Below, one piece after another: positions 56,492 to 64,000 of a stretch of 64,000 nucleotides of DNA. The notes below the pieces were generated by a model that worked only from the letters and a program-made list of their open reading frames with translations, searched no databases and was not told where the DNA came from. Both the position numbers and the translations under genes were made by a program. The DNA lies in contig NZ_CP067100.1 of assembly GCF_016616235.1 (NCBI RefSeq), positions 620,001 to 684,000 on the forward strand, in the 5' to 3' direction. Positions within the stretch are counted from its first letter, which is position 1, and each line of letters starts with the position of its first letter. Source of the stretch: Bradyrhizobium diazoefficiens. Its GTDB lineage: Bacteria; Pseudomonadota; Alphaproteobacteria; Rhizobiales; Xanthobacteraceae.

Positions 56492-57938
56492 TCTTGCTGT
56501 CCTTCTCCGGAAAGAACTGGTCGATCTCGCGGTAGGACCGCATCGCCCGTTCGAAGGCCTCGTTGATGGCTTTGATCTGGTCCTTCAATAAGCCTTGGGT
56601 CTCGTCAATCATCTGGCGCAGCCGATCGCGGGCAGTCGAGTCGGGTTCGGCATTGGCATACACGATGCGTTCGAGGACAAACGGCTTGGCGAAGGAGGCG
56701 GGCGGTGGGGTTGATCGTGCCTTGCGATTCGCCTCGCGATATAGGCCGAGCAGTGTGCGGCCTGCCGTCTCGATCTGGTTCTGCTGCTGGATGAAGCGCT
56801 GATTGAGCCGGCTCCGGCCCTGGAGGATCGAGTCGTATTCGGCGCGCCGCTTCGAAAGATCGGTGGATGCCGCGTTCATAACGTCGGTGGCGTCCTGTCG
56901 AATGTCTCTGAGCCGCTCGATCAGGTCGCTTTTGATATCCGTGAATTGCTTGCTAGCGTCGTTCCAGCGCCGCTCAAGACCGGCATAGCCGATGTAAGGA
57001 TCGAAGAACGTGAGTCCGTCCGCCATCGCGACAAGCGAGAAAACCAGGCCGATGCTGATAAACACCCACGAATTGACGTCAGTCAAATCGAAAGGGGCCG
57101 TCAGGAGGCGATGCAAAACATCCTGGCCCACATCTCCGGCCAGACTGGGCTTCATTTCGCGAAGGTGCGCAAGGGTCAGGTTCAGTGCACCCGCGAAGGC
57201 CAGATAGCTGACAAAGAAGATCGCGCCGATCAGCTTGAGTAAAAGATTGCGGTGGAAGATCGGCCTGATGAGGACCAAGCCCCACAAGAAGCTCGCAAGG
57301 ATGTTCAGCGCGGCAAACGTGGCCGCCTGGATAGCCGCGCCGATATAACCGCCCATATTGGCCTTGGAGAGGAAGCCCGCGTTGACCGCGACCTCGATCA
57401 CAAAGAGAATCGCAAGCAGCCCGACCTTCAGGATAATCTTTCCTGGCGTTGCTAGCCGGGCCGGCCGCTGCAGACGGTGCCGCTTGCGGAACGCCTCACG
57501 TTCCAGCTCAGATTCATGGAGCCGGCGACGGTGGACGAACAACTCGTCGCGCCCCATAGTCGCTTCCGCTTCGAAATCTCCAACGGCTTCTGGCGCGGTT
57601 TGCTGGATCACAGCGAAGCGCTCCTCGAAACTGAGCGAGGTCATGCGTTCGTCGTACGTATGTAGATGGTCTTGGTAGACCGAATGAGAATCTTGCTTGT
57701 GGGCTTCTATCCGCTCGACAATTAAATGTTCGACGTCGTCCAGCGTCTGGTCATCGGAACCTGGCCGGTTCTGTGAACCGCGTTCCCGGCCAAGATTCGT
57801 GAGCTTCAGCTCGTCCGCTACTCGGTCGACGTTGAGATCAACGAATACGGTCGTGGCCGGACGATAGTCGTGCGGCGGCTTGTTGAGCAGGGCCCAAAGC
57901 CGCGCGATTGGGGAGAGCCGTGTCTGTGATCGGTCCAT
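56484..57938 (-). CDS. Four-TM coiled-coil membrane protein
   Basis: A 484-aa protein, no family recognised. Cytoplasmic N-terminal 165 residues are charged and helical (HLIVERIEAHKQDSHSV; RRRLHESELEREAFRKRH). TM helices lie at about 168-190, 198-226, 233-256 and 291-313. A long charged coiled coil follows (about 325-484, with IKSDLIERLRDIRQDATDV). The layout matches a membrane sensor or scaffold, and the coiled coil could meet that of the ZorA-like protein. The ATG at 57,938 is preferred over TTG at 57,950, which directly follows the SNase stop. Confidence 0.6.
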   Translation of the reverse strand: MDRSQTRLSPIARLWALLNKPPHDYRPATTVFVDLNVDRVADELKLTNLGRERGSQNRPGSDDQTLDDVEHLIVERIEAHKQDSHSVYQDHLHTYDERMTSLSFEERFAVIQQTAPEAVGDFEAEATMGRDELFVHRRRLHESELEREAFRKRHRLQRPARLATPGKIILKVGLLAILFVIEVAVNAGFLSKANMGGYIGAAIQAATFAALNILASFLWGLVLIRPIFHRNLLLKLIGAIFFVSYLAFAGALNLTLAHLREMKPSLAGDVGQDVLHRLLTAPFDLTDVNSWVFISIGLVFSLVAMADGLTFFDPYIGYAGLERRWNDASKQFTDIKSDLIERLRDIRQDATDVMNAASTDLSKRRAEYDSILQGRSRLNQRFIQQQNQIETAGRTLLGLYREANRKARSTPPPASFAKPFVLERIVYANAEPDSTARDRLRQMIDETQGLLKDQIKAINEAFERAMRSYREIDQFFPEKDSKSG

Positions 57939-57950
57939 CGTGGTTCGCAA

Positions 57951-58676
57951 TTAAAGCTTCGATTTACGGCAGCCGGCAGCCTGGGCTTCCGCCTCGGTGC
58001 AGAACCAGCGCCGCAACGAACTCGGCTGCATGCTCAGCCTGTCGTAAAAGCGACCGCCCGGCACGTGATATATGCATTGTGGCGTACTGCTCAAATTACC
58101 TTTGATCAAACAATTGCCAGTCGGTGGTGCAGGATTCGCTGCCGTATTCGAGACTAAGGCTCGCTGCGCTGAGGATGGGACGGAGAGTGCGCCCAGGATC
58201 TCCGTCGAATTACTGCGATGGCGCCAATCCCAAGGGGCTATGAAAGCTCCGCCCCAAAGTCCGCGCTGATGTTCGCGCGCCAAATTTTCGTCGTTGACGT
58301 ATTCCGCGGAATATCTGCGAAACGCCAAAGCCCAGCCGTTCTGGACAAGCCACCGCGATACGTTCTCGCCGCCGACCGCGCATAAACCAAGCGATCGCCT
58401 GTAAATGTCCGTGCCCGTCAGCTCGCAGGACCACTCCCGGTCTTTACTGAAGGACCGCAGGCGCTCCCGCGCTTCGATGCCGCAAGTCCATGTTTTGCCC
58501 GCAGCATCAAGACAGATCTGATCGGTCTCGGGGGCGTCGACCCCGCTAAACCGGATCTTGGTCTGGCCGATGTAGACGGTGTCTGCATCAACGATTTGCG
58601 GCACGCCGCGCACCTGCCCGGCGCCCGCGGCGTGCATGCTGATGAATAGGGCTGCGACAGCCAGCAATTGCCGCAA
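57951..58676 (-). CDS. Secreted staphylococcal-nuclease-like (SNase) protein
   Basis: A 241-aa exported nuclease. A signal peptide (LRQLLAVAALFISMHAAGAG) precedes an SNase domain with all catalytic positions: Asp32 (VDADTVYIG), Arg42 and Asp47/Glu50 (IRFSGVDAPET), and Arg94 (TDIYRRSLG). It should cut DNA and RNA with calcium in the periplasm. The C-terminal 80 residues contain two cysteine pairs and a small extra domain. TTG at 58,676 after GGGGGG is preferred over the frame from 58,826, which would bury the signal peptide. It is first in the five-gene operon. Confidence 0.75.
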   Translation of the reverse strand: MRQLLAVAALFISMHAAGAGQVRGVPQIVDADTVYIGQTKIRFSGVDAPETDQICLDAAGKTWTCGIEARERLRSFSKDREWSCELTGTDIYRRSLGLCAVGGENVSRWLVQNGWALAFRRYSAEYVNDENLAREHQRGLWGGAFIAPWDWRHRSNSTEILGALSVPSSAQRALVSNTAANPAPPTGNCLIKGNLSSTPQCIYHVPGGRFYDRLSMQPSSLRRWFCTEAEAQAAGCRKSKL

Positions 58677-59014
58677 AGATCCCCCCTTTTTGCAACAATC
58701 TTCGATAGTTAACAGTCTATTACACTTTTTAGGCGAATTGGGAGAGAAGGACGCTTGCCTTGATGATATGGTTAATCGCCGAGCTTCAGCTCGCATTAGA
58801 TGGTAACCTGAAACCCGCAAACTCAACCACGCGATGCATCAGTTTCTCGACCGTCGCTGACATCCGACCCAAACCTCTTTGGTTCCGTGTGGCGTCAACG
58901 TGAACATCGGCAGCTGGCCGATTTGTACGGTCTGATCAACGAACTCGGCGCGCAGCCAGCGATCAGAGCAAATATCTGGGCCGGGCGGTTTTAACAGTTC
59001 CCTAGGAGCACACT
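58677..59014. other. Divergent promoter region of the SNase operon and nuclease gene
   Basis: 338 bases between the two divergent units. It is A/T-richer than its surroundings (TAACAGTCTATTACAC near 58,708), as expected for promoters. No operator or RNA gene was recognised. Confidence 0.4.
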
Positions 59015-60250
59015 TTGGATCGACAACATAGCGCGCCTGTTCTTCTCACTGCAGAGGGATACTCTGTTGTTCTTGAGCCGGTCCCGCAGCGCGGTTCAAC
59101 GTCAACGATGCTTGAGGCGCAAATACAGGAGTTAGTCCATGCTCACCCCTCCGCGCTGCCAATCGCCGAAATTGATCCTATGTTTGTGGGTGCGATTAGC
59201 GTCTGCCGGGAAATGCAACTTGGCAAGGCTGGGCGCGTCGACAATTTCCTAATCACTCCTTCGGGCCTGCCGGTGCTGGTCGAGTGCAAGCTGTGGCGTA
59301 ATCCGGAAGCGCGGCGGGAGGTGATCGGCCAGATCCTCGACTATGCCAAGGTGCTTAGTCGATGGTCTTTTTCTGATCTCCAGCGAGAAGTTGGGAGCCG
59401 CACAGGCATGGGGCCGGACGCACTTCTCCAACTTGTCCGCAGAGTAGCCCCGAATGCTGACGAGATCCAATTCACCGACGCTGTCACGGCAAACCTACGC
59501 CGCGGTCGCTTTCTGCTACTAATCCTCGGTGATGGAGTGCGCGAGGATGTCGAGGCCATAGCGAGTTATCTGCAGATACATGCCGGATTGCATTTCACCT
59601 TTGGTCTTGTGGAATTTCCGATATATCGGTTGCCTAGCGGAGAGCATCTGGTCGCACCCCGTGTCGTCGCCCGCACAACGTCCATTTTGCGCAATGTCGT
59701 TGCGGTGCCTGAACGCTTTATTGTGCAGGATCTGAACGAAGTCGCAGCTGAAGATGACACAGAGATCGATCCAGACCGCGCTGCTTTGGCCGCTACACAG
59801 CAGGCGTTCTGGAAGGAGTTTTTGGACGCTCATTTGCAACTGGACGATCGGACCCAAGGCGTCCCCAAGCCTGCGCGTCAGGGCTATCTCGCATTTATGT
59901 TGCCGGCCCCCCAAGGCAGCAGCTGGCTCACGGTCTTCCGAGACCTTCACAAAGGAGAGGTTGGCATTTTCCTCTCTGCCAGTCAGAACAGCCCCGGCGA
60001 GATCGCTATGAATGAAATCATTGCCAACTGGGACGAAATTAAACCCGCTTTGAACGGCACAGCCCGGCTAACGGACGATAAATATAATCGCAAGCGGATC
60101 ATCGATTCCAAGACAGTAGGAAACTTGAACGACACTGCCATTCGAAAGGTGGCCTTTGACTGGTTGGCGGAGCGCGTAAACACCTTTGTGAACGTCCTGC
60201 GTCCCAGAATCCGCGACGCGGTCGCGGATGAAGCGGGACACGTCGACTAG
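59015..60250 (+). CDS. PD-(D/E)XK nuclease, NucS/DUF4268-like
   Basis: A 411-aa protein. The N-terminal half has a restriction-endonuclease fold: KAGRVDNFLI (Asp76) and VLVECKLWRNPEARREVIGQ (Glu90, Lys92), the D-ExK triad with the following Gln-containing helix. The C-terminal part (about 300-400, SWLTVFRDLHKGEVGIFLSA) resembles the DUF4268 type often attached to such nucleases. It would cut DNA. TTG start after TAGGAG. It is divergent from the SNase operon and is the only other gene between repeat copies 2 and 3, so it may belong to the same system or be independent. Confidence 0.68.
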   Translation: MDRQHSAPVLLTAEGYSVVLEPVPQRGSTSTMLEAQIQELVHAHPSALPIAEIDPMFVGAISVCREMQLGKAGRVDNFLITPSGLPVLVECKLWRNPEARREVIGQILDYAKVLSRWSFSDLQREVGSRTGMGPDALLQLVRRVAPNADEIQFTDAVTANLRRGRFLLLILGDGVREDVEAIASYLQIHAGLHFTFGLVEFPIYRLPSGEHLVAPRVVARTTSILRNVVAVPERFIVQDLNEVAAEDDTEIDPDRAALAATQQAFWKEFLDAHLQLDDRTQGVPKPARQGYLAFMLPAPQGSSWLTVFRDLHKGEVGIFLSASQNSPGEIAMNEIIANWDEIKPALNGTARLTDDKYNRKRIIDSKTVGNLNDTAIRKVAFDWLAERVNTFVNVLRPRIRDAVADEAGHVD

Positions 60251-60317
60251 CGGTACTTTAGCACGCTGCTGTTCTTGCGCTCCCAGTCATTCGGAGAGGA
60301 GCTAGGCCTCTGGCTGT

Positions 60318-60334
60318 CTTCTTCCATAACATCT
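60318..60334 (+). repeat. Direct repeat copy 3 (CTTCTTCCATAACATCT), candidate attachment site
   Basis: Identical over 17 bases to copy 2 at 53,097-53,113. It lies 67 bases after the nuclease gene and before the McrBC segment, so copies 2 and 3 enclose exactly the SNase/ZorAB-like operon and the nuclease. A tag-ASGCLLP-stop relic here mirrors the LLP end of the helicase gene at copy 2. Confidence 0.6.
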
Positions 60335-60395
60335 GTTTCGCGAACTCGGCTATCGCTGTGGGCACCGGCTCGTCGGGAGCCTCAAGAGATAAACT

Positions 60396-61160
60396 TCATT
60401 GCTCTTGCTCGGCATCGGCCTGCTGCACCAGTCGAGCAAACGGCAGAAGTCGTTGTGCGGCATCCATCGCTGCGTCGATCAGCACTATTTGCTTTTCAAA
60501 GGGGGCGGTACAATCGACAGGTTCGGTCTTTGTCACCAGGTCCACCGTCCTCTCGTGTTGCTTGAGCCACATCGAACTCGGGAGATCTTTTAATTTGCCC
60601 GATGCGATGTGCTTCCAGGGACCCTCGTATACAAGAGATACAATGGATTTTGTGAAGCTGTGCACCAGCCTCATGTGGGGAGGAAAATCGACTGCTTTAA
60701 AATAATATGCCTTATCACCTCCCGGCTGGTGGGTGAGATCAAATTGCTTGTATCTACTCAAAACGTACGCTCGGTAAGCCTGCTTGAAGCTAGTAAGTGC
60801 AATTTCTTCTCGGCTTTTTGCGGCATTCTGTTGATGCAGGAGGGTCACACTGATCACGTATCCGTCGGGTCCGTTCCTGGGTGACTCTATCGCGCCGGCT
60901 GAGACAGCATGTCCAATACAGCCCTTGTCCATGCGGCGCTTGTCGCCGTTGAAGTCCACGAACACGGGCACATCTCTCGTCCCGAGATGCCACGCTATGT
61001 TTTCCAATTGCTTTAAGAAGTGCTGTTGGCGCGGACCCTTTGCGGCCGCCGTTGTCTTACCAAGGGAGCTCGCATCAAACACAGAGTCGGATGCGACGAA
61101 CGTCTCCGTTCCCTCGCCGTATGGCTCATAGTCCAATGGGACTGGCTTCCAATAGGGCAT
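60396..61160 (-). CDS. Unknown protein between nuclease and McrBC genes
   Basis: A 254-aa soluble protein, no family recognised. It contains VFVDFNGDKRRMDKGCIGHA and DGYVISVTLLHQQNAAKSRE, a basic middle and a helical acidic end (LLPFARLVQQADAEQEQ). The mixture of a conserved-looking Asp/Asn/His region and an alpha/beta pattern might be an enzyme, but no motif fits a known one. It is divergent from mcrB with about 95 bases between starts. Confidence 0.5.
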   Translation of the reverse strand: MPYWKPVPLDYEPYGEGTETFVASDSVFDASSLGKTTAAAKGPRQQHFLKQLENIAWHLGTRDVPVFVDFNGDKRRMDKGCIGHAVSAGAIESPRNGPDGYVISVTLLHQQNAAKSREEIALTSFKQAYRAYVLSRYKQFDLTHQPGGDKAYYFKAVDFPPHMRLVHSFTKSIVSLVYEGPWKHIASGKLKDLPSSMWLKQHERTVDLVTKTEPVDCTAPFEKQIVLIDAAMDAAQRLLPFARLVQQADAEQEQ

Positions 61161-61255
61161 TGCAAAATCCAGTCTTGTCGAGCGATATTTGCAGAACTTG
61201 TTACAAACTATAGAGCTCGACTGTTAGGTTGCATAGTAACTCTGGAAAATTGTTG

Positions 61256-63430
61256 ATGAGTCAAGCTGACGATATTCGCCATTTCGTGCGTGAGAACTTC
61301 ATTGAGCCAGCAAGAGCGCACGGAGAGAGCTCTATCTCGATTAGAGCGGGCGATGTGCACAAGGCGATGGCGCTTAGCAACGCACTGCCTGCCGTTTGCA
61401 GTGCGATCGGCAGTGACAAATTTATTGAAGAGGCTGCCGTTCTGCTGGTCGCGAGAGAAGGTCCCCAAAACAGTACCTCGACGACTTTCAAATTTGAACT
61501 CGCAAACAGTGAATCCCTCAGCGTTCCTCTGGCCGAACAAGAACTGCGCCGCCGCTACGGGACACCGGACGTCGATACAAAAAACTTGATATCGTTTGAT
61601 TTGCCAGATGCGCGAGCAATCGCCCTTCAGCGGGGCAATGCGATGGTGCAACTCTGGCTTGAGGACAATGGGCCCGTCCCCGGAGCGGAGCAAAGATTGT
61701 ATGAGCCCAATGAGGGCCGGCATTCAAACCTACCTAACCGCTTGGCGCATCAGCCGACCGCGTCCTTCAGGGAGCAGGGTTTCCCTCGACCTGTACGAAG
61801 CGTCCGTGTGACAAGTCGTACGCAGCTAACGTCAATACTGGATTGGTACGAGCAGCGAAGTTCGGGCGACCGCGCACCGGAAGGAGGCCCGGCGAGACTT
61901 AGTGACCGGAAGGTCGGTGTGGCGCGGCAGCTTCCAACGAATTTGATTCTCTATGGTCCCCCAGGAACAGGGAAAACATACTCCAGCGCGCGTGAAGCTG
62001 TGGCGTTGTGTGATGGGGAGCTACCGAAAATACCCGGCCGGACGGCGCTCATGGAACGTTTCAATGCTCTTAAAGAGGCGGGTCGAATCGCCTTCGTAAC
62101 GTTTCATCAAAGCTACAGCTATGAAGAATTCGTGGAGGGGCTAAGGCCTGAAACTGCGGCGCAGGATCGCGAAGGCCAAAATGCCGTAGGCTTCAGGTTA
62201 AAACCAACCGATGGCATTTTCAAGCGCGTGGCCGCGGTCGCCCAGCAAGCAAGGAGGGCAGCGCCATCCGGTATAGACCTGCACACTCGAGAGTTTTTCA
62301 AGATGTCGCTCGGCTCGGTAGATGAGGACGAAGATGTCTATCGATCGTCGATTGATGAAGGCTACATCGCGCTCGGATGGGGAACCGAGTTTGATTGGAG
62401 CGATCCAATTTACCGGGAGTTTGATGCGATTCTGGAAAGGTGGCGCACTGAGGACACGAATGTAACTAGCCAGAGCTCTCGCGTGCGCCAGAGCCACTAC
62501 ATGAGGGCGGTAATTAAAGAAGGAGATATAGTCGTTGTCTCGTACGGGAATAGCCAGTTTAGAGCGATCGGTGAAGTAATCGGCCCCTATGAGTACGTCG
62601 CAAACGCAAGCCAATTCCGCCATAGACGAAAGGTTCAGTGGCTTCGAGTATTTGATCGCCCTCTGCCAGTCGAGACAATCCTACGAGGAAAATTCACGCA
62701 GCTTGCCCTTTACAAGCTGGATCGAGATCGGCTCAATCTTTCGGCGCTGAACACCCTCATTGGTGAGGGCAAGCCAAGCGCTTCAGATGAGGGGCCGCCG
62801 CTTCCCTATGTTTTGATTATCGATGAGATCAATAGAGCTAACATCTCAAAGGTATTCGGCGAACTTATTACGCTGATCGAGCCTGACAAGCGTCTCGGAA
62901 CCGAGAACGCGCTGACGGTAACTCTGCCATATTCGGGAGAGGATTTCGGTGTGCCGGCCAATTTGCACATAGTTGGGACAATGAACACAGCCGATCGATC
63001 GATCGCGCTGCTCGATACCGCCCTGCGACGGCGGTTTCAGTTCAAAGAGCTAATGCCCAACCCTTCCGTCTTAGGTCGAGTTGGTTCGATTGACGTTTCA
63101 TCGGTGCTGCGGCGAATAAACGAGAGGGTGGAATACCTCTTTGATCGGGAGCACCAGATTGGTCACGCATATTTCATAGGCTGTGACACGAAACATCAAT
63201 TGGACGACGTCATGCGTAACAAGGTCATACCTTTGCTCGCTGAGTATTTCTATGACGATTGGGAAAAGGTCAGGCTAGTCCTCGGAGAGACGAGCGACGA
63301 AGGAAGATTCGTTGTTCGAACAAAGCTGCCGCCTCCGCCATTTCTTCCCGAAGAGAGTGCGCCAGAGCGGTTTCGGTATACGGTTCGTTCTAATTTCCTA
63401 GAGGGGGCCTATGAAGGTTTAACGGTGTGA
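61256..63430 (+). CDS. mcrB: McrB-like AAA+ GTPase of a McrBC restriction system, with EVE/PUA-like insertion
   Basis: A 724-aa protein. An N-terminal specificity region (1-220) precedes the AAA+ motor: Walker A LYGPPGTGKTYSS (234-241), Walker B VLIIDEINRANI (near 523) and the McrB signature GTMNTADRSIALLDTALRRR. Unusually, about 150 residues (343-500) are inserted between Walker A and B; they read like an EVE/PUA-type modified-base reader (EFFKMSLGSV; YIALGWGTEFDW; VVVSYGNSQFRAIGEVIGPY). McrB recognises modified DNA and drives cutting by McrC. ATG at 61,256 follows GGAAAA; a TTG 27 bases earlier is less likely. GTGA overlap couples it to mcrC. Confidence 0.85.
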   Translation: MSQADDIRHFVRENFIEPARAHGESSISIRAGDVHKAMALSNALPAVCSAIGSDKFIEEAAVLLVAREGPQNSTSTTFKFELANSESLSVPLAEQELRRRYGTPDVDTKNLISFDLPDARAIALQRGNAMVQLWLEDNGPVPGAEQRLYEPNEGRHSNLPNRLAHQPTASFREQGFPRPVRSVRVTSRTQLTSILDWYEQRSSGDRAPEGGPARLSDRKVGVARQLPTNLILYGPPGTGKTYSSAREAVALCDGELPKIPGRTALMERFNALKEAGRIAFVTFHQSYSYEEFVEGLRPETAAQDREGQNAVGFRLKPTDGIFKRVAAVAQQARRAAPSGIDLHTREFFKMSLGSVDEDEDVYRSSIDEGYIALGWGTEFDWSDPIYREFDAILERWRTEDTNVTSQSSRVRQSHYMRAVIKEGDIVVVSYGNSQFRAIGEVIGPYEYVANASQFRHRRKVQWLRVFDRPLPVETILRGKFTQLALYKLDRDRLNLSALNTLIGEGKPSASDEGPPLPYVLIIDEINRANISKVFGELITLIEPDKRLGTENALTVTLPYSGEDFGVPANLHIVGTMNTADRSIALLDTALRRRFQFKELMPNPSVLGRVGSIDVSSVLRRINERVEYLFDREHQIGHAYFIGCDTKHQLDDVMRNKVIPLLAEYFYDDWEKVRLVLGETSDEGRFVVRTKLPPPPFLPEESAPERFRYTVRSNFLEGAYEGLTV

Positions 63431-64000
63431 TTCATCGAACGGTTAAGGAGTGGGACTATCTGCAGATTGAGCCTGCTTCGAACGGGCCCAGGGCGTTCAC
63501 CCGGTCCGTCGCCGATCGCGTAATGAGCGTTGCTCGTAGCGCGAACTTAGGAGGTGATGGCGGGGAACGAGTATTGCTGGAGGGGTCGTCGAAGCTCCGC
63601 GCACAGCAGGTTGTTGGTGTGTTGGTCGCAAAAGGTGTGACCGTAGAAATTCTGCCAAAAATCGAAGGGTTGAGCGAAGATCAAGCGATTCGGCGAAGCC
63701 TCGTGCATATGTTGGCTCTAGTTCTCGATCTAGATATCGCGGTCGGGGCAGCCGCGGCCTTTACCTGGCAGCATGAGAACTTGCTAGAAATCCTCATTCG
63801 CCTGTTCAGCGAAAAGCTATTCGCTATGCTGCGTCAGGGAATGCCGAGGGCGTACACTGGTCGCGAGGATGACTTGCCGGCTCTGCGTGGGAGCCTTAAC
63901 GTCGTGCGCCAGTTTACAATATTGGCATCAACGCCACAAAGACTGGCGTGCCGCTTTGACGAGTTGAGTCCGAACATCGTCCTAAATCAAATCATGAAAG
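63427..64000 (+). CDS. mcrC: McrC endonuclease subunit, N-terminal part
   Basis: Begins with GTG overlapping the mcrB stop and runs off the window end after about 191 codons. The visible part (MIHRTVKEWDYLQIEP; VGVLVAKGVTVEILPKIEG; FTWQHENLLEILIRLFSEKL; ALRGSLNVVRQFT) matches the N-terminal domain of McrC, which contacts McrB. The PD-(D/E)XK nuclease domain must lie beyond base 64,000. With McrB it forms a GTP-driven restriction complex against modified DNA. Confidence 0.82.
   Translation, partial: MIHRTVKEWDYLQIEPASNGPRAFTRSVADRVMSVARSANLGGDGGERVLLEGSSKLRAQQVVGVLVAKGVTVEILPKIEGLSEDQAIRRSLVHMLALVLDLDIAVGAAAAFTWQHENLLEILIRLFSEKLFAMLRQGMPRAYTGREDDLPALRGSLNVVRQFTILASTPQRLACRFDELSPNIVLNQIMK

Overview
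The window looks like a chromosomal segment of a high-GC alphaproteobacterium, most likely Bradyrhizobium or a close relative. This rests on gene content and arrangement (homogentisate pathway with DUF2783 and MBL-fold neighbours, form II coxSLM, MFS-otsB-otsA, DUF1272, DUF3175), on the palindromic intergenic repeats, and on the style of the proteins. It was not confirmed by any search.

Core-like part, 1 to about 37,070. It opens inside a type I restriction HsdR gene. A membrane-bound class III nucleotide cyclase, an AsmA-like protein and a Crp/Fnr regulator follow. Next come a two-gene RND efflux unit, an OmpA-family lipoprotein-like or outer-membrane protein, and a secreted caspase-fold/TPR protein whose catalytic His and Cys are both replaced. 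From 14.6 to 24.2 kb lies an aromatic catabolism block: a lactonase-like hydrolase, a MarR regulator divergent from a flavin monooxygenase, DUF2783, an MBL-fold protein, hmgA, fahA, an Lrp regulator and hppD. hppD makes homogentisate from 4-hydroxyphenylpyruvate, hmgA opens the ring and fahA splits fumarylacetoacetate; no maleylacetoacetate isomerase is visible here. A family III CoA-transferase and coxS-coxL-coxM (form II active-site motif) are followed by a chemoreceptor, a histone-like DUF3175 protein, an MFS transporter and the trehalose genes otsB and otsA.

A tRNA-Ser(GGA) at 36,982-37,071 marks the change to accessory DNA, which runs to the window end. From 37.1 to 44.2 kb there are decayed genes (frameshifted DUF4760-like and MltR-like genes) and several small HEPN-like proteins with an RNxxAH motif. 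The same stretch holds a 242-aa protein ending exactly like bacterial SSB (MDMDDDIPF) and a stand-alone reverse transcriptase overlapped by a 52-codon membrane-protein ORF.

From 44.5 kb a serine recombinase/DUF2924 module leads into a stripped phage-like set (ParB-methyltransferase, P27 small terminase, no large terminase) and a DUF2075 helicase with a PD-(D/E)XK-like N terminus. A tight five-gene operon then encodes a secreted SNase, a four-TM coiled-coil protein, a VWA-like protein, a MotA/ZorA-like channel protein and a MotB/ZorB/OmpA-like protein. This is the best candidate for an undescribed, Zorya-like envelope-anchored defence system. It is followed by a PD-(D/E)XK nuclease, an unknown protein, and McrB (with an EVE/PUA-like insertion) plus the start of McrC.

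Three same-orientation copies of TTCCATAACATC (44,474; 53,101; 60,322; the last two identical over 17 bp) fall exactly between these modules. They look like recombinase attachment sites, which would make the region a tandem array of defence cassettes.
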